From contig PQWQ01000016.1 in assembly GCA_002943765.1 (NCBI GenBank), forward strand, positions 124,001 to 188,000: a DNA stretch of 64,000 bases. The letters run 5' to 3'. The DNA is from Psoroptes ovis (taxonomy: Eukaryota; Arthropoda; Arachnida; Sarcoptiformes; Psoroptidae). Below are positions 1 to 10,867 of the stretch, in pieces. Position 1 is the stretch's first letter. The number at the start of each line of letters is the position of its first letter. A program made the translations under genes and the position numbers. Under the pieces are notes generated by a model. It saw only the letters and a list, made by a program, of their open reading frames with translations, did not search any database and was not told the origin of the DNA.

Positions 1-595
1 CGTTCAATGATTATGCCACCATTTTTGTGTTTTCGTATCATTTGGATTTCTCGACCATACTCGAGCTCAATTTTATCAAAAAGGTAATATTTAACTTGAC
101 ATTTAAGTTGAATTGAGTCTCGAATTATTTCTTTTTTTTCGCCCTGAACTTTCACTGTTTGATTGAATAAATTAAATAGATTAATTATATTGTGAATAAA
201 TGTTCACATTAATGATAATTCAGATAATCATACCTATTTGACAACTTATTGCTTTTTTAAGAGGACCATAATAAAGATCCTGTTCTTTCTCATTTATAAT
301 CACTGCAGGATTGTTTTCCAAATATTCCAACACTAGGTTCTTCTTCGGAATTGCTTTGAAAAAAATGGTTATTTCTATGACATGAACATGTTTAAAACTT
401 ACTTTCAAACATTACAATTGGGTCCACTTTAAATTGCAAAAGATAAGAGTATGCTGAATCTTTCTCCATTCTTTCGATAATTGATTGTTCGGCGGGTTCC
501 ATATAGAATTCACCTACTAATTCCGAATCTATCAAGGTTCGAAACTCACCGTTTTTTCCATTTTGACTTATTAAAACAAAAAGATCCATTTTCAT
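1..595 (-). CDS. Tandem three-exon family, copy 1 (partial at left edge)
   Basis: Function unknown; I do not recognise the family. Exons on the minus strand are 595-403, 353-234 and 154 to beyond base 1. Both introns are phase 1 (49 and 79 bp): donor GTAAGT after the GAA A of the VMFE motif, then donor GTATGA after SCQI. Exon A encodes 64 residues ending KVDPIVMFE, exon B begins (T)IPKKNLVLEYLE and ends SCQI, exon C begins VKVQGEKKEII. No signal peptide or membrane segment is visible after the start Met, so a cytosolic protein is inferred. The start is the only ATG upstream of exon A in this frame. The 3' end lies outside the window, so it is open whether this copy ends after exon C or continues into another unit. 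The four neighbours to the right share the exon plan. Confidence 0.7.
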
Positions 596-1473
596 ATATC
601 AGTTTGAACGATTTCAATATGTTGAAGAATTTACGAACCAGATTTTGAGAAAATGATTTTATTAACACAGAAAAATATAACAAATATAAATAAACTCAAT
701 TAAAGTGATATGATGAAGATGATGACATTCGCAACGCTTTTCTCTCTTTTTTTTTTTGCAAATTCATGTACCTTCCATAAAAAACGAATCGATGATTTCA
801 AATAGAAATCTTTCAAAATTGGTATTTAAAATTTCATTAAATTTGACCAATTTCATGAGAATAACTGATTTCAAATCATTATTTTTCATATAAAGTAGAT
901 CATATATCAAATTTTCATGAAATATTATTCAATAGAACACAAAATTGTTCCAATCGAAATCTAAAAGGGTTTATTTTAGCTTTGTCCATGCTTTGATCGG
1001 TTTTATTAATAAAGTTTGAATTGCATTGATTATTGGTTATGAGAAAATGAGCATTATGAATAATAATTTGGGTCTTTTCGATCAAAATTTCCAAATGATC
1101 TATTTGTTGAAGATATTTTGACTATGAAACATATGATTAATGAGTACAATGTCAGTTGATTTTTTTCTTGAATGGATCTCTCAATGAACGACTATCAATG
1201 TTCAAACAATAATCATTGAAATGTCTGCCTTTGAAATAATTGCAACAAATCGTTCAATCCGTTTCGAGTAAAGAAAATAAAATTGGTGTAAACAATTTTT
1301 TGTTTTAAGTTATTGAATTATCATAAAATTAAACAATATTGGTTTATTAGATACGAATTTTGCTGGAAAATTTATTTTTATTACAGAATTTTAGCGTTTG
1401 ATTACAAAATAAAAAGTGTGAGTTTAAAAATGATGTGTTGATATGATTTCAATAAATGGGTTGGAAAATTTTA
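596..1473. other. Intergenic spacer between family copies 1 and 2
   Basis: AT-rich, no open frame of useful length on either strand. It should hold the promoter of copy 1 (minus strand, just right of 595) and the 3' UTR of copy 2 (left of 1474). I see no clear regulatory motif. Confidence 0.5.
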
Positions 1474-2660
1474 TTATGGACCTAACAATTTTATTAAATA
1501 AACACCATCATCGTATTTTCGTATGAACTTGAGCGTTTCACCATTTTTTGGTGCTACGTTCTTGAAAAGTTTATATTCTATTTCGCAAGTAAATTCAGTC
1601 AACTTATGATTGGTTTCTTCACCTTCTTCATTGGTTGCAACTGTTATTGAATTTAATGAAATTAGATTCAAATTAATTACATTTTGAATGAGTGTTTTAA
1701 TGAATGATAATCAAATCATCATACCTATTTGACAATTGATTGATTTCTTAAGTTGGTCATAAAAGAAATTTTGTTTTTCTTCATTGATGACAAGTTCACT
1801 TTTTTTTCAAGATATTTCAAAACATGATCTCTGTCAGGGATTGCTTAAAAAAATGGTTATTTCTATGACATGAACATGTTTAAAACTTACTTTCAAACAT
1901 TACAATCGGGTCTACTTTAATTTCGAATCGAATTGATGATGATTTAATATTCATTTTTTGAATTAAATCTTGATCGTTCGCTTTTATAACAATTTTTGTT
2001 GCTATCTTTCTGTCGACCATTGTTCTTATATTTTCGGGATCAGGCACGCCGCTGTCAAAAATAAACATCGAAGTCAATTCCAAATCAGTTGCAATTTTAG
2101 CATATTCAAGAAAATGCCATATTCCTTCGCTCATTCTAAACATTTTAAACAATTCTCCGATTGGTCTATATTTTTCGAATAATTTATAACTGATAGCGCA
2201 ACTGAATTTTATTGATTCGTGGATGATTTGGTTGTCGTCATCGATTTCCACTGTAATTTAATGAAATTAGATTCAAATTAAATACATTTTTAATAAATGA
2301 TCAAATTATTAATCATACCGAATTCACATTTGATTGATTTTTCAAGCTCGCCATGATGTAAATTGAGAGTTTTACGATCAATTATCAATTGTGGTTTAAT
2401 ACTGAGATATTCTAGAACCATCTGTCTTTCAGGTAAAGCTTAAAAAAATGGTTATTACTATAAATTGAACAAATTTTAAACTTACTGTCAAACATAACAC
2501 GGTCATTAAACATAAATCTGTAATATGAATCAGGTCCAGCTGATAGTTTCGTTTTAATATCTTCGGCTTTCACAGTAATCTCAGCGATTATTTCATCATC
2601 GAATACAACACCAATTGGTTTTGGATCAGCGATTTCACTTAAAATATTGCCCTCAAACAT
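1474..2660 (-). pseudogene. Tandem family, copy 2: fused two-unit gene with a 1-base frameshift
   Basis: Unknown function. Exons: A1 2660-2486, B1 2438-2319, fused C1+A2 2250-1891, B2 1843-1725, C2 1640-1474. All introns are phase 1. The 360-bp middle exon carries the C-type sequence (VEIDDDNQIIHESIKF at its start) and runs without a stop into A-type sequence ending KVDPIVMFE, so two units of the family are joined in one frame. Exon B2 is 119 bp where the other four-helix-length B exons in copies 1 and 2 are 120 bp. The missing base falls in a run of eight A (T on the plus strand, 1800-1807). As written, translation ends at a TAG formed by the last three bases of B2, giving about 257 residues; with one more A the frame would run through C2 to a stop at 1474, about 313 residues. 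Either a decaying copy or a homopolymer sequencing error; the sequence cannot tell. I use the type pseudogene with that caution. Confidence 0.6.
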
Positions 2661-3305
2661 TTTAATTAAATCAAATGGATTATTGGAACTATTTGATATT
2701 TTTTGTTTTTAAATTAATGATAATTTGAAAATTTCAAATTCAATCTCGAATTTCTGTCTGTTGATAGAAAAATACTCAATGTTTTTATTTTTTTTCTGGC
2801 TCTTTTTTTGGTCTCGCATGTTCATGGACCATTCATAACGTACGAATTAGGAATTTTGATTGAAAATTCTTCAATTTTATTTTTTAATTAAATTTATTTA
2901 TTGATTTTCATATCAATATTTAAGAAATTTCATTGTTTTTACAAAAAAAATTACAATTGAAAGTAAAATTGATCATTAAATTAAAATATCATTCGAAATA
3001 AGACTAAATCAAAACCATTCAGCACCACAATGGTTATATTTTAGCTAAATGATTAGAGCAGTTTGATCAATGAAAAATGATTTACAATAAAAGCAAAATG
3101 TTTGAGATGAGCAAAAAATAGGATATAGAGATAATGGCACTGGTCCTGATAATATAAATATTTGTAAAATAAAAATCGACATAAAATAAGAATCGACGGC
3201 AAACAAATAGAATGCTCATATTAGCCAATAGCAAATTGTTGATTTTGTTGAAATGAAATATTCATCCATTTTCTCGCGTTCGTAGAACAATGATTTGATT
3301 TAAAT
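2661..3305. other. Intergenic spacer between family copies 2 and 3
   Basis: AT-rich sequence without a supported gene. Should contain the promoter of copy 2 on the minus strand next to 2661 and the 3' end of copy 3 next to 3305. Confidence 0.5.
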
Positions 3306-3822
3306 TTAGTTTGATCGTCGAGAACGGTAACGTATCAATACATCAAAGTTTCTTGTGTCCACTGTATTTTGTTGTGCATTAACGAAATCCACTTTATTCG
3401 TTAGATAGATTAATATATAAAAAATTTAATTAAATTATCATTATAATAATTAATAAATCATTTTATTACCAATCATGCATCTCACATAATCTTTTGCAAT
3501 TCTTCCGTAAGTTGAACGGGAATCAAATTGGAATCTCTGGTTGTCACGAAGATGATGTAAAACATCAATTAAAGCTGGAATAGCTACGTTTATCAAATAG
3601 ATTTAAATAATTATTTTAAATTAAAGTGAAAAAATATGAATATAAATCAATACTTCGCTTTATAAGCTCTTTATCGATAAGATAATGAAATTGTCGAAAG
3701 CCTTTTTCTTCGAAATGAGCCTTTATAAAAATTGTCATTATTAAACCATGATTTAATGGAGCTTGAAATAACCAACGATTTTTTCGACTTGCATTGTATA
3801 TGTATTTATAAGGTTCCATCAT
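3306..3822 (-). CDS. Tandem three-exon family, copy 3
   Basis: Unknown function, predicted 122 residues. Exons: A 3822-3654, B 3583-3470, C 3391-3306. Both introns are phase 1 with GT-AG ends (GTATTG and GTAATA donors). Exon A starts MMEPYKYIYNAS and ends ELIKR, exon B reads (T)IPALIDVLHHLRDNQ to VRCMI, exon C starts VDFVNAQQNTVD and stops after RSRRSN. Sequence identity to copies 1 and 2 is low, and assignment rests on the shared exon order, exon lengths, intron phases and the (T/A)IP start of exon B with a hydrophobic helix-like stretch behind it. No signal peptide or Cys pattern. The basic C-terminus (RYRSRRSN) is unique to this copy. Confidence 0.65.
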
Positions 3823-4506
3823 TGAAATTCTGATAAATTTAATCTAATTTGTTGATTGTTATATTTTTTCTTCGAAATCAATCACTCAATTCACTCACAA
3901 TTATCAGTATAAGAAAAGTCTAAAATTTAAAAGACTCAAAATTCTTTTTTCTTTTTTTCACTCACAAGAAAAATAAACTATCCACAAAAAACGTTACGAA
4001 ATTTTTTTTGTCAATTAAATATTCATTCTTAATTGAATTGAAGATTATCTGTTTGATTGAACGCTACATGTGGATCTTTGTAAACAGATCAACAGGTTTA
4101 ACATTTTTTGGCCCACAATTTTTTTCCATTGACAAGTATTACAATTGTAAATTGCGTTTCTCTTTTCACCCAGTACATCTTTTGAATGATTTGAAAATTT
4201 TATTGAATTCAATGTTTTCACTCACCTGGTGATTAATGAAATTCGATCTGGTTAAAAAACGATCCATTATTTGTATCAATCAATCAATCAATCAAACATG
4301 GAATATGTAAATAAATAAGAATGAATAAATACGAGAATCAAACAAATTTTATTCTGATACTTTACCATAGTTATTTGTACAAAATAACAATTATAAATAT
4401 GAAAAGTTTAAGAATTATTACACATCATAATGCTTATCAAGAGTATCGAAATTAAAAGTCAAATTAATCAAAACAAGAGCCAAAAGCTGAGAATTCTGAA
4501 AAATTC
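3823..4506. other. Intergenic spacer between family copies 3 and 4
   Basis: AT-rich. A 74-codon frame on the plus strand (4008-4232) has no family resemblance, domain or good start context, and I treat it as chance. A short CAATCAAT-type repeat lies near 4279-4297. Confidence 0.45.
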
Positions 4507-5093
4507 TCAAATCGTGCTGACCACGGGCTCAGTGTCTACAAAATAATCTCTGAGTCGAAAAAAACGTCCTTCTTGGTCAGTCATTTGATAAATAGCCAAT
4601 ACTTCAGATTGTACCCAATCATAATGGAGACGGTGACCTAATTGGTGGTCCACATTAACTGGTTAAACAAAAAAGGAAAATTTAGTTTGAAAAAAATTAG
4701 AGATGAACACTATTTACCCAATTCAAAGTGGAAAAATGATCGTAACATTGGATAAAATTCTAGATTATCAGAATCAATCGAAAATTCTCCAAAATTTCGT
4801 ATATATGCCATTACATATTCATTCGATGGTATAGCTGTTAAAATTGAAAAATAATTAAATGTTTTATAAAAAATATTCTATTCTGTTATAATCAAAGATA
4901 ATTGATATTCATTAGAATAATAATTACCTGTTCGCAAAATTGGATTGAAAATTTTGTATATGAAAAATCGATTTTCATATTGTTGTTCCCAAATTCGAAG
5001 ATATATCGTGGCTTTGATTCCATTGCCAAGATGAGCAATCAAAGTTACAATATTACTTGTACTTTGATGAGTGTAACAATTGAAATTGTTCAT
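4507..5093 (-). CDS. Tandem three-exon family, copy 4
   Basis: Unknown function, predicted 144 residues. Exons: A 5093-4928, B 4834-4718, C 4658-4507; introns phase 1 with donors GTAATT and GTAAAT. Exon A (MNNFNCYTHQSTSNIVTL...) resembles that of copy 5: an ST-N-x-x-T stretch, then NG-(I/L)-x-x-T and a (F/V)-x-YKI motif. Exon B starts (A)IPSNEYVMAYI; exon C starts VNVDHQLGHRL and stops after EPVVSTI. No signal peptide, membrane segment or known domain seen. Copies 4 and 5 look like the closest pair of the right half of the cluster. Confidence 0.65.
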
Positions 5094-5719
5094 TTTTTTT
5101 CAAAATTTAAAATTAAAATTTTTGCGTAAAAATCACTCAAAAATTAATCAAACTACAGATTCAACGGTCTCAGATTTCGAAAATATCATCAATGTGTTTA
5201 TGTTTATGTTTTCTTTGTGAGTAGTTTTTTTTGAATCACGCTAGGGTCGCGGTAGTAGAATGCGTATATTGAAAAACGAATTTTTTTTCACCAAAAAAAG
5301 ATGATTCAATTTTTGCAATTGGTATCAATTGGTTAATGTATTCTTCATAATAATTGATTTAATTTTTTTTTTGTAATTGGTTCTATATTTATGGACCATA
5401 TGATTATTGATGAATCATCGAAAACATTAAATTTCAAATAAAACAGTTCAAATAACATTGAAAATTGATTAATTTTATTTGTAAATCATTCAATTTTATT
5501 CAAGAATACAAAAAGATTTGAAAATTTGAATTGTTTTAAAATGAAAATTTGAGATGATAATTGAAAAAATACTGGGGAAAATGGACCAAAGAAAACAAGG
5601 GAAAAATATTCAATTTGAAATTGTTCAAATTAGAACAATTAATAAATATGGGATTCTGAGATGATCAAAATAAAATAAGCCATGATTTTCAAATCGATTA
5701 ATAATCTGAAAAATTATTA
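5094..5719. other. Intergenic spacer between family copies 4 and 5
   Basis: AT-rich, with no supported gene. It holds the presumed minus-strand promoter of copy 4 and the 3' UTR of copy 5. Confidence 0.45.
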
Positions 5720-6313
5720 TTAATCGATTTGAACCACAAAATATCGTGTCGATGATTCATTGTACATAATGCTCACGCGAAAATCTGGTACATCGAAATA
5801 AGTTCGAATACTGGTCAATGAATCTGTTTCGACTAGTAAACAAATTGATAAAAAGTTAAAAATTTTCGATTAATTACTGATTAATTTAGTTTACTTTTTA
5901 TCGATTCGCTTACCTCTTTGACAGATAAAATTTTGCATCAAAATTTGATTCATTTGATCAGTTTCATCGACAAAATAATATACATCATCTTGGATACGTT
6001 GCCATATTTCATTTTCATCTATGATTGCTGTGTTGTATTGAATATCAAATTTCATAAGATATTCAATAAGTAAAATAAAAAATAAAAAAAATTGAAATAA
6101 TAAATGATTCTTTTTTCACAAATAATTGAAAATAATGAAATAATTACTTTCGATAAACATCTTATTCCTAATTTTATACACAAAACTTCGTAATGATGCT
6201 TCAGGACAATTTGAAACAAGATCCATTGTAATCCTAAGACCATTGGCTAGAAATGAACTGACTGTGATGAAATTTTTAGTCGATTCATATACGAAATAAT
6301 CTGTTGCATTCAT
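5720..6313 (-). CDS. Tandem three-exon family, copy 5
   Basis: Unknown function, predicted 130 residues. Exons: A 6313-6148, B 6027-5914, C 5832-5720; introns phase 1 with donors GTAATT and GTAAGC. Exon A (MNATDYFVYESTKNFITV...) parallels copy 4. Exon B starts (T)IIDENEIWQRI, losing the IP seen in the other copies, and ends FICQR. Exon C starts VETDSLTSIRTYF and stops after YFVVQID. This is the right-hand end of the array: no further copy is visible to its right. Confidence 0.65.
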
Positions 6314-8134
6314 TTTTAATTAAATTGAAATAATTAATTTGACAGAATTTAATTTTGTAAAAAATTCAATTATAAGGATCAAATTTTTTCACTGTTTTTT
6401 TCTATTTTTTTATTTTAGACAATTATATCTTCAACAATATCTCAACGAACGAACGAACGATGCTGAATGCCGGCTGAAATGGAAATGAAGTATATTTTTA
6501 GACGAAATGGAAAGCTTAAAACAACTAGTGTACAACACATTAAGCAGCAATTTAGCATCAATAAAATAAACATTTAAAACCGCTGGCGCCATTTAGTGGA
6601 AAATCTTTGTTCGATCAAAATGGTATTAGCTAATATCTCACCTTTTCACCATTTTCAACATTTTGAATAATTATTTGATGTTTTTCCTTCATTCAACAGG
6701 TTGCCGTTCGGGAATTCGCTTCAAATATTCGTAACTTTTCGTAGATTTTGCGTTGGGTTCCAGCGATATGAACAATGTGAATATTCATTATCCATAGAAA
6801 GGTTTTTTTTTAAAAAATGAAAATCCATTTTCTATTAAATTTTGAGAATCTTAAATTTTTAAATCATAAAATCTGTGATGTATTTGTAATAAAAGCTATA
6901 AATTGGCCCCATGAATCTAAATACCGCCTTGATGCATAAATTCATTCATCTTTTCTTGGCATATTTCGTTATTTCCAAGCATATTTCTGTCATTTCATTT
7001 CTTTATCAAACCATCAAACATAATACGACTGTCTTAGTTTGCTGTCTTACAAATGTCTTGATATTTTTATTTCTTACTATAAACTATAATCTTCTTACTT
7101 GTTCTTCTTCTTCTTTTTCTTCACTTACATTCAATTTGATTTGATTTGAGATAGTTTTGCAGGAGTGAACCTTTTGAGATTAACTTTTTCAAATGTAAGA
7201 AGGCGTCTATACGATTAAGCCACTGTCATCAAAATCGTTTAATGAAATGCATTTTTAATGTGAAATAATTGATGCTACACGAATTGAATTTAATTCATTT
7301 GTGTGTTTGTTTGAGTGCATGTAAGTGGATTGATTTGAAAATCGATCGATTAATGAATTAATAAATTGATTGAGAAATTAATCAAATAATTTTCAACCAA
7401 TTCGTACATCTAGGAGTTTTGTGTGAAATTAAAATTAATTGAAATCAAAAATTCATTAATTTTATTCCTAATTCTAAGTCAACAAAAAAAAGTTTAATAA
7501 AAACCATTAATTCAGGTCATTCCAAGATCAATAATGGAAATCCATGAATGATGGTTTATTTGGTTGTATGTAATGGATGACTGATCAATTAATTCATCAT
7601 TATTCATCACAATACGTTGGAATGTAGATTTTGATATTCAAATAATATTCACATCCATTATACATTTTTGGATATTGTCATTTTCAAATTTTGTATCGAA
7701 ATGCAAACAAATGAAAATCAATAAACCAAAACCAAAAAATTTTGAATAATTCAATTTTGTTATTTTTATTCTCTTTTTGTAATATTTTGAATCGAACGAA
7801 ATGAATTGTATTGAATAAATTCAAAATGAATCATCATCACAGATGCTCGAATGTTCTTTGGTAAAAAAAATTTTGTCAAATTTCAATTAACCTAAATACT
7901 CTTTTTCGATTATTCGACAATCCATTGATGTTTTTTTTTGAATCGAATTGAATTTAAATGAATCATTTGCGATGTGATAAAAGAAAACGAATAAATTATA
8001 AACGAATAATAAATAAACGAATGTATTCAAAATTCTATTATTCTATTCGTAGCTTTCCACAGCATCATATAATGATCATTTAAATTTTTACTGTCAAACA
8101 ACTTGAAACAAATTTAGAATAAAATTTTCCAAAA
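6314..8134. other. Gene-free stretch between divergent genes
   Basis: AT-rich. It lies between minus-strand copy 5 and the plus-strand gene at 8135, so both promoters are expected here. The segment around 6560-6770 is less AT-rich than its surroundings and contains a tiny possible two-exon frame that I do not accept as a gene (see rejected items). A 77-codon plus frame at 6911-7144 is hydrophobic, repeat-poor and has no recognisable feature. Confidence 0.45.
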
Positions 8135-9081
8135 ATGATTATATTTTTGATTAAAAATCTAATACAATCAATCGGTTGGTTATCATTGATCATAATGTTG
8201 ATGATATCAATATATGGATTCGATAATGGTTCGATTGATTTTGATGGTGCTAAATCTTTTAAATCGGTCGATGCATTATTTTTATTGGATAAATTTGAAC
8301 GTTTCAAACGTATAACATTACCAAATGCATTCACTGGTCTTACCAATCTGTTCATACCGAATTTATCATCATCATCAGCATCATCCAATTTGTTTGGTAT
8401 TCGTGTTTGTATTAATTTCAATGCAAACTATCCACAAGGTTATCAACAGGTAATTGATTTTATTTATTTATCGAAGATATTTTCTTATTTTTTCCATTGA
8501 AATTCTTCAACATCCATAGAATACTTGTTTCTTGTGCGATGCTTATCGTTTCAGTTCAATTGTAAGTTGTGTAAATTGATTCTTGAATTTTATTTTTAAT
8601 TATTTATCGTTTGTATTATTCATCTCTTTTATTGATTTCATCAAGGCTTATCAATGCACTGGACAGGTAAGTTAAATTAAAAATTCTTTGAAAATAAAAT
8701 TTCATTTCACTTCTAAATTACATTTTTCAATAGATTCAAATACCTGCAAACATAAATTATACTCAAGCAAATTGTATTATGAATTCATGTCAACCAATAT
8801 ATGCTGGATATGTGAATAATGCCAATTCAGGATCATATATGATTAATCAAAATCTAAATCGTTATCAATCGTTTCCAGCAAATATTATGAATGGTTTGGC
8901 AAAATTGCCGCATCAACAACAACAATCGAAATTTAATTTTTTACAAACAGCGCTATTGCAGCGACAAATACGGCAGCCGCAATCACAATTGTCACAGTCG
9001 CAAGAGCAACAGTTGTCGCCGTCATCATCGGATCAACATTTTGAACAGCAAATCATGTCCAAACCGAAATTATCGCAGTAA
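8135..9081 (+). CDS. Probable secreted Cys- and Gln-containing protein, four exons
   Basis: Not recognised. Exons 8135-8449, 8520-8561, 8646-8666 and 8734-9081, all joined at phase 0 with GT-AG introns, giving 241 residues. The first ~28 residues are strongly hydrophobic (WLSLIIMLMISIYG), which fits a signal peptide. The middle holds six cysteines: one in GIRVCINF, two in NTCFLCDAYRF, one in AYQCTGQ, and two in ANCIMNSCQP. The 42- and 21-nt exons each carry part of this Cys region. The last ~70 residues are Gln/Ser-rich and lack Cys. I infer a small secreted protein with a disulphide-bonded core and a disordered tail. It could instead be anchored by the N-terminal segment. The CDS start is the first ATG before the hydrophobic run. 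Confidence 0.7.
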
Positions 9082-10803
9082 TTGAATTGAAATTTGGTTG
9101 AAAAATGAATCTGTTCATACTTTGATTTTTAAAAAATTGGGGAATTTTAATAAATTGGAAATTTCAAAATCTCAATTTCATTCAATGATTAATATTAATA
9201 AAACATTTTATTTTCTGAAAAATATTTGAAAATTTTTAGAATTCAAGTTCAAACACTGAACACTAGATGGTATAACATTCAATTTTTACAAAATGTAAAC
9301 AAACATTTTTTGCCCTAGAACAAAAAAGAAAAAACTTCAATTCATATGTAATTATAGTGCTACTACTATTAAAATGTTTAAGATTTATCAAATTTTTCAA
9401 TTAATGGTAGTAGTGGCGATAGTGTAGTAGCATTATATGAGTTGACATAAAATTGAATAAAAAATAAATAAATGAAATTCCTATTTGTTTACATTTTTTT
9501 ACGCACATTCTTATACTGCTAGTAATGGGGATAGCATTTTTATTAAAAATTTAAAAATTTCAATCATGACAGGGTGTAACTCTTCACACTTTTCAATGCT
9601 ACTATCTCGTTTGGAAATTTCATGTTTAATGTTAAGAACTAGTGGCAAACATTTGGCGTGTGAAAATGCTTGTTTATGATCATTTTTACAAAACAAACAT
9701 TGTCCGTATGTGTTTTTTGTTTATTTTTAATTTGCTTTTAATTATTTGTTATTCAATTTCAATTTATTTTAATCGATTATGAACACCCAAAACTCTATTT
9801 ATATTTATTTATGAACCAATATATAAAGTAACATTGAAACATTTGTGATGATTTCATTTCATCAACCAAACAAATTAAACGAAATAAAGCAAATAAATAA
9901 TTGATTGAAAATGAAATAAAATAAAATTGCCGAAAGAGCAGCACATTGAATTGAAATTTTAATTTAAAAATAATTGAAACATGTTTTAAAATATGTCTAT
10001 TCTTGAATTCATTGCATTGAAATAATTTGCAAAAAAAAAAATTAAATTTCAAGAATCATTCATTGATCATTCAATGATTTTGATTTTATTCAATTCCATT
10101 TGTAAAAGGTATGTGGCAATTATAATTAATATGCATGTTTTTTCAATTATTTATGAAAATTCTAAGAATTATTCGTAATATTTTACTTGGTTTTTCATTC
10201 AAATGTTATCAATTTCTTTCGAGAAATAAACAAATTGTCGTCATACGACGACAACAACAACAATTTGTATTCAAATGATTTTTAAATTGAATTAATTATG
10301 AAAACTTATTTTTTTTCTTATCAATTTTTTCATTTCATCCTTAAGAAATTGAAATAAACAAATTTAAATCTTAAGAGTTCATTCACTAATCATTTGATTC
10401 ATTCCACTCTATTATTGTTTCCAATTTATCAAAAGTTTCCAACCAAAAAAGAAAAATTGCGAACAAACAAAAAGCAAGAATGAATTATTTATTTAAGATT
10501 TCATGGTTTTTTCTCCCCATTGAATTAATTAATTGATTCAATAATTAAACAATTTCTTTGTTTTTTTTTCATTATTTCTTATTTCAATTATTTTCTCACT
10601 ATCTTTCCGGTTATTAAATGATTTTTGTGTATCTGTTTGTATGCGTGCCAGAGCATTTTTCGTAGTACACTCATCAAAGTTTACCGGTTTCTATCGTTGT
10701 TTGTTTGTTGTCTTATTTTAGTTTTTCATTTCATTCTTATTAAATCTCGACATTCATATTATTGCTGCACATATTGCAATTGATGAGTCGGAAAGTAATA
10801 ATG

Positions 10804-10808
<5 letters not shown>

Positions 10809-10856
<48 letters not shown>

Positions 10857-10867
10857 GCAATAATAGC
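10809..10867. repeat. (TAA)n microsatellite
   Basis: Direct reading shows an almost pure run of AAT/TAA units followed by interrupted copies with GCA. Confidence 0.9.

Noticed and set aside
6620..6744. Tiny two-exon frame: ATG at 6620, possible intron 6623-6699, then VAVREFASNIRNFS and stop.
   Set aside because: Only 15 codons, a weak donor directly after ATG and no recognised homolog. A faint likeness to a small mitochondrial ATP synthase subunit would need reading through a stop.
8080..8421. 113-codon antisense frame opposite the secreted-protein gene.
   Set aside because: The plus strand has a signal peptide, consistent phase-0 splicing and a Cys core. The minus frame has none of these.
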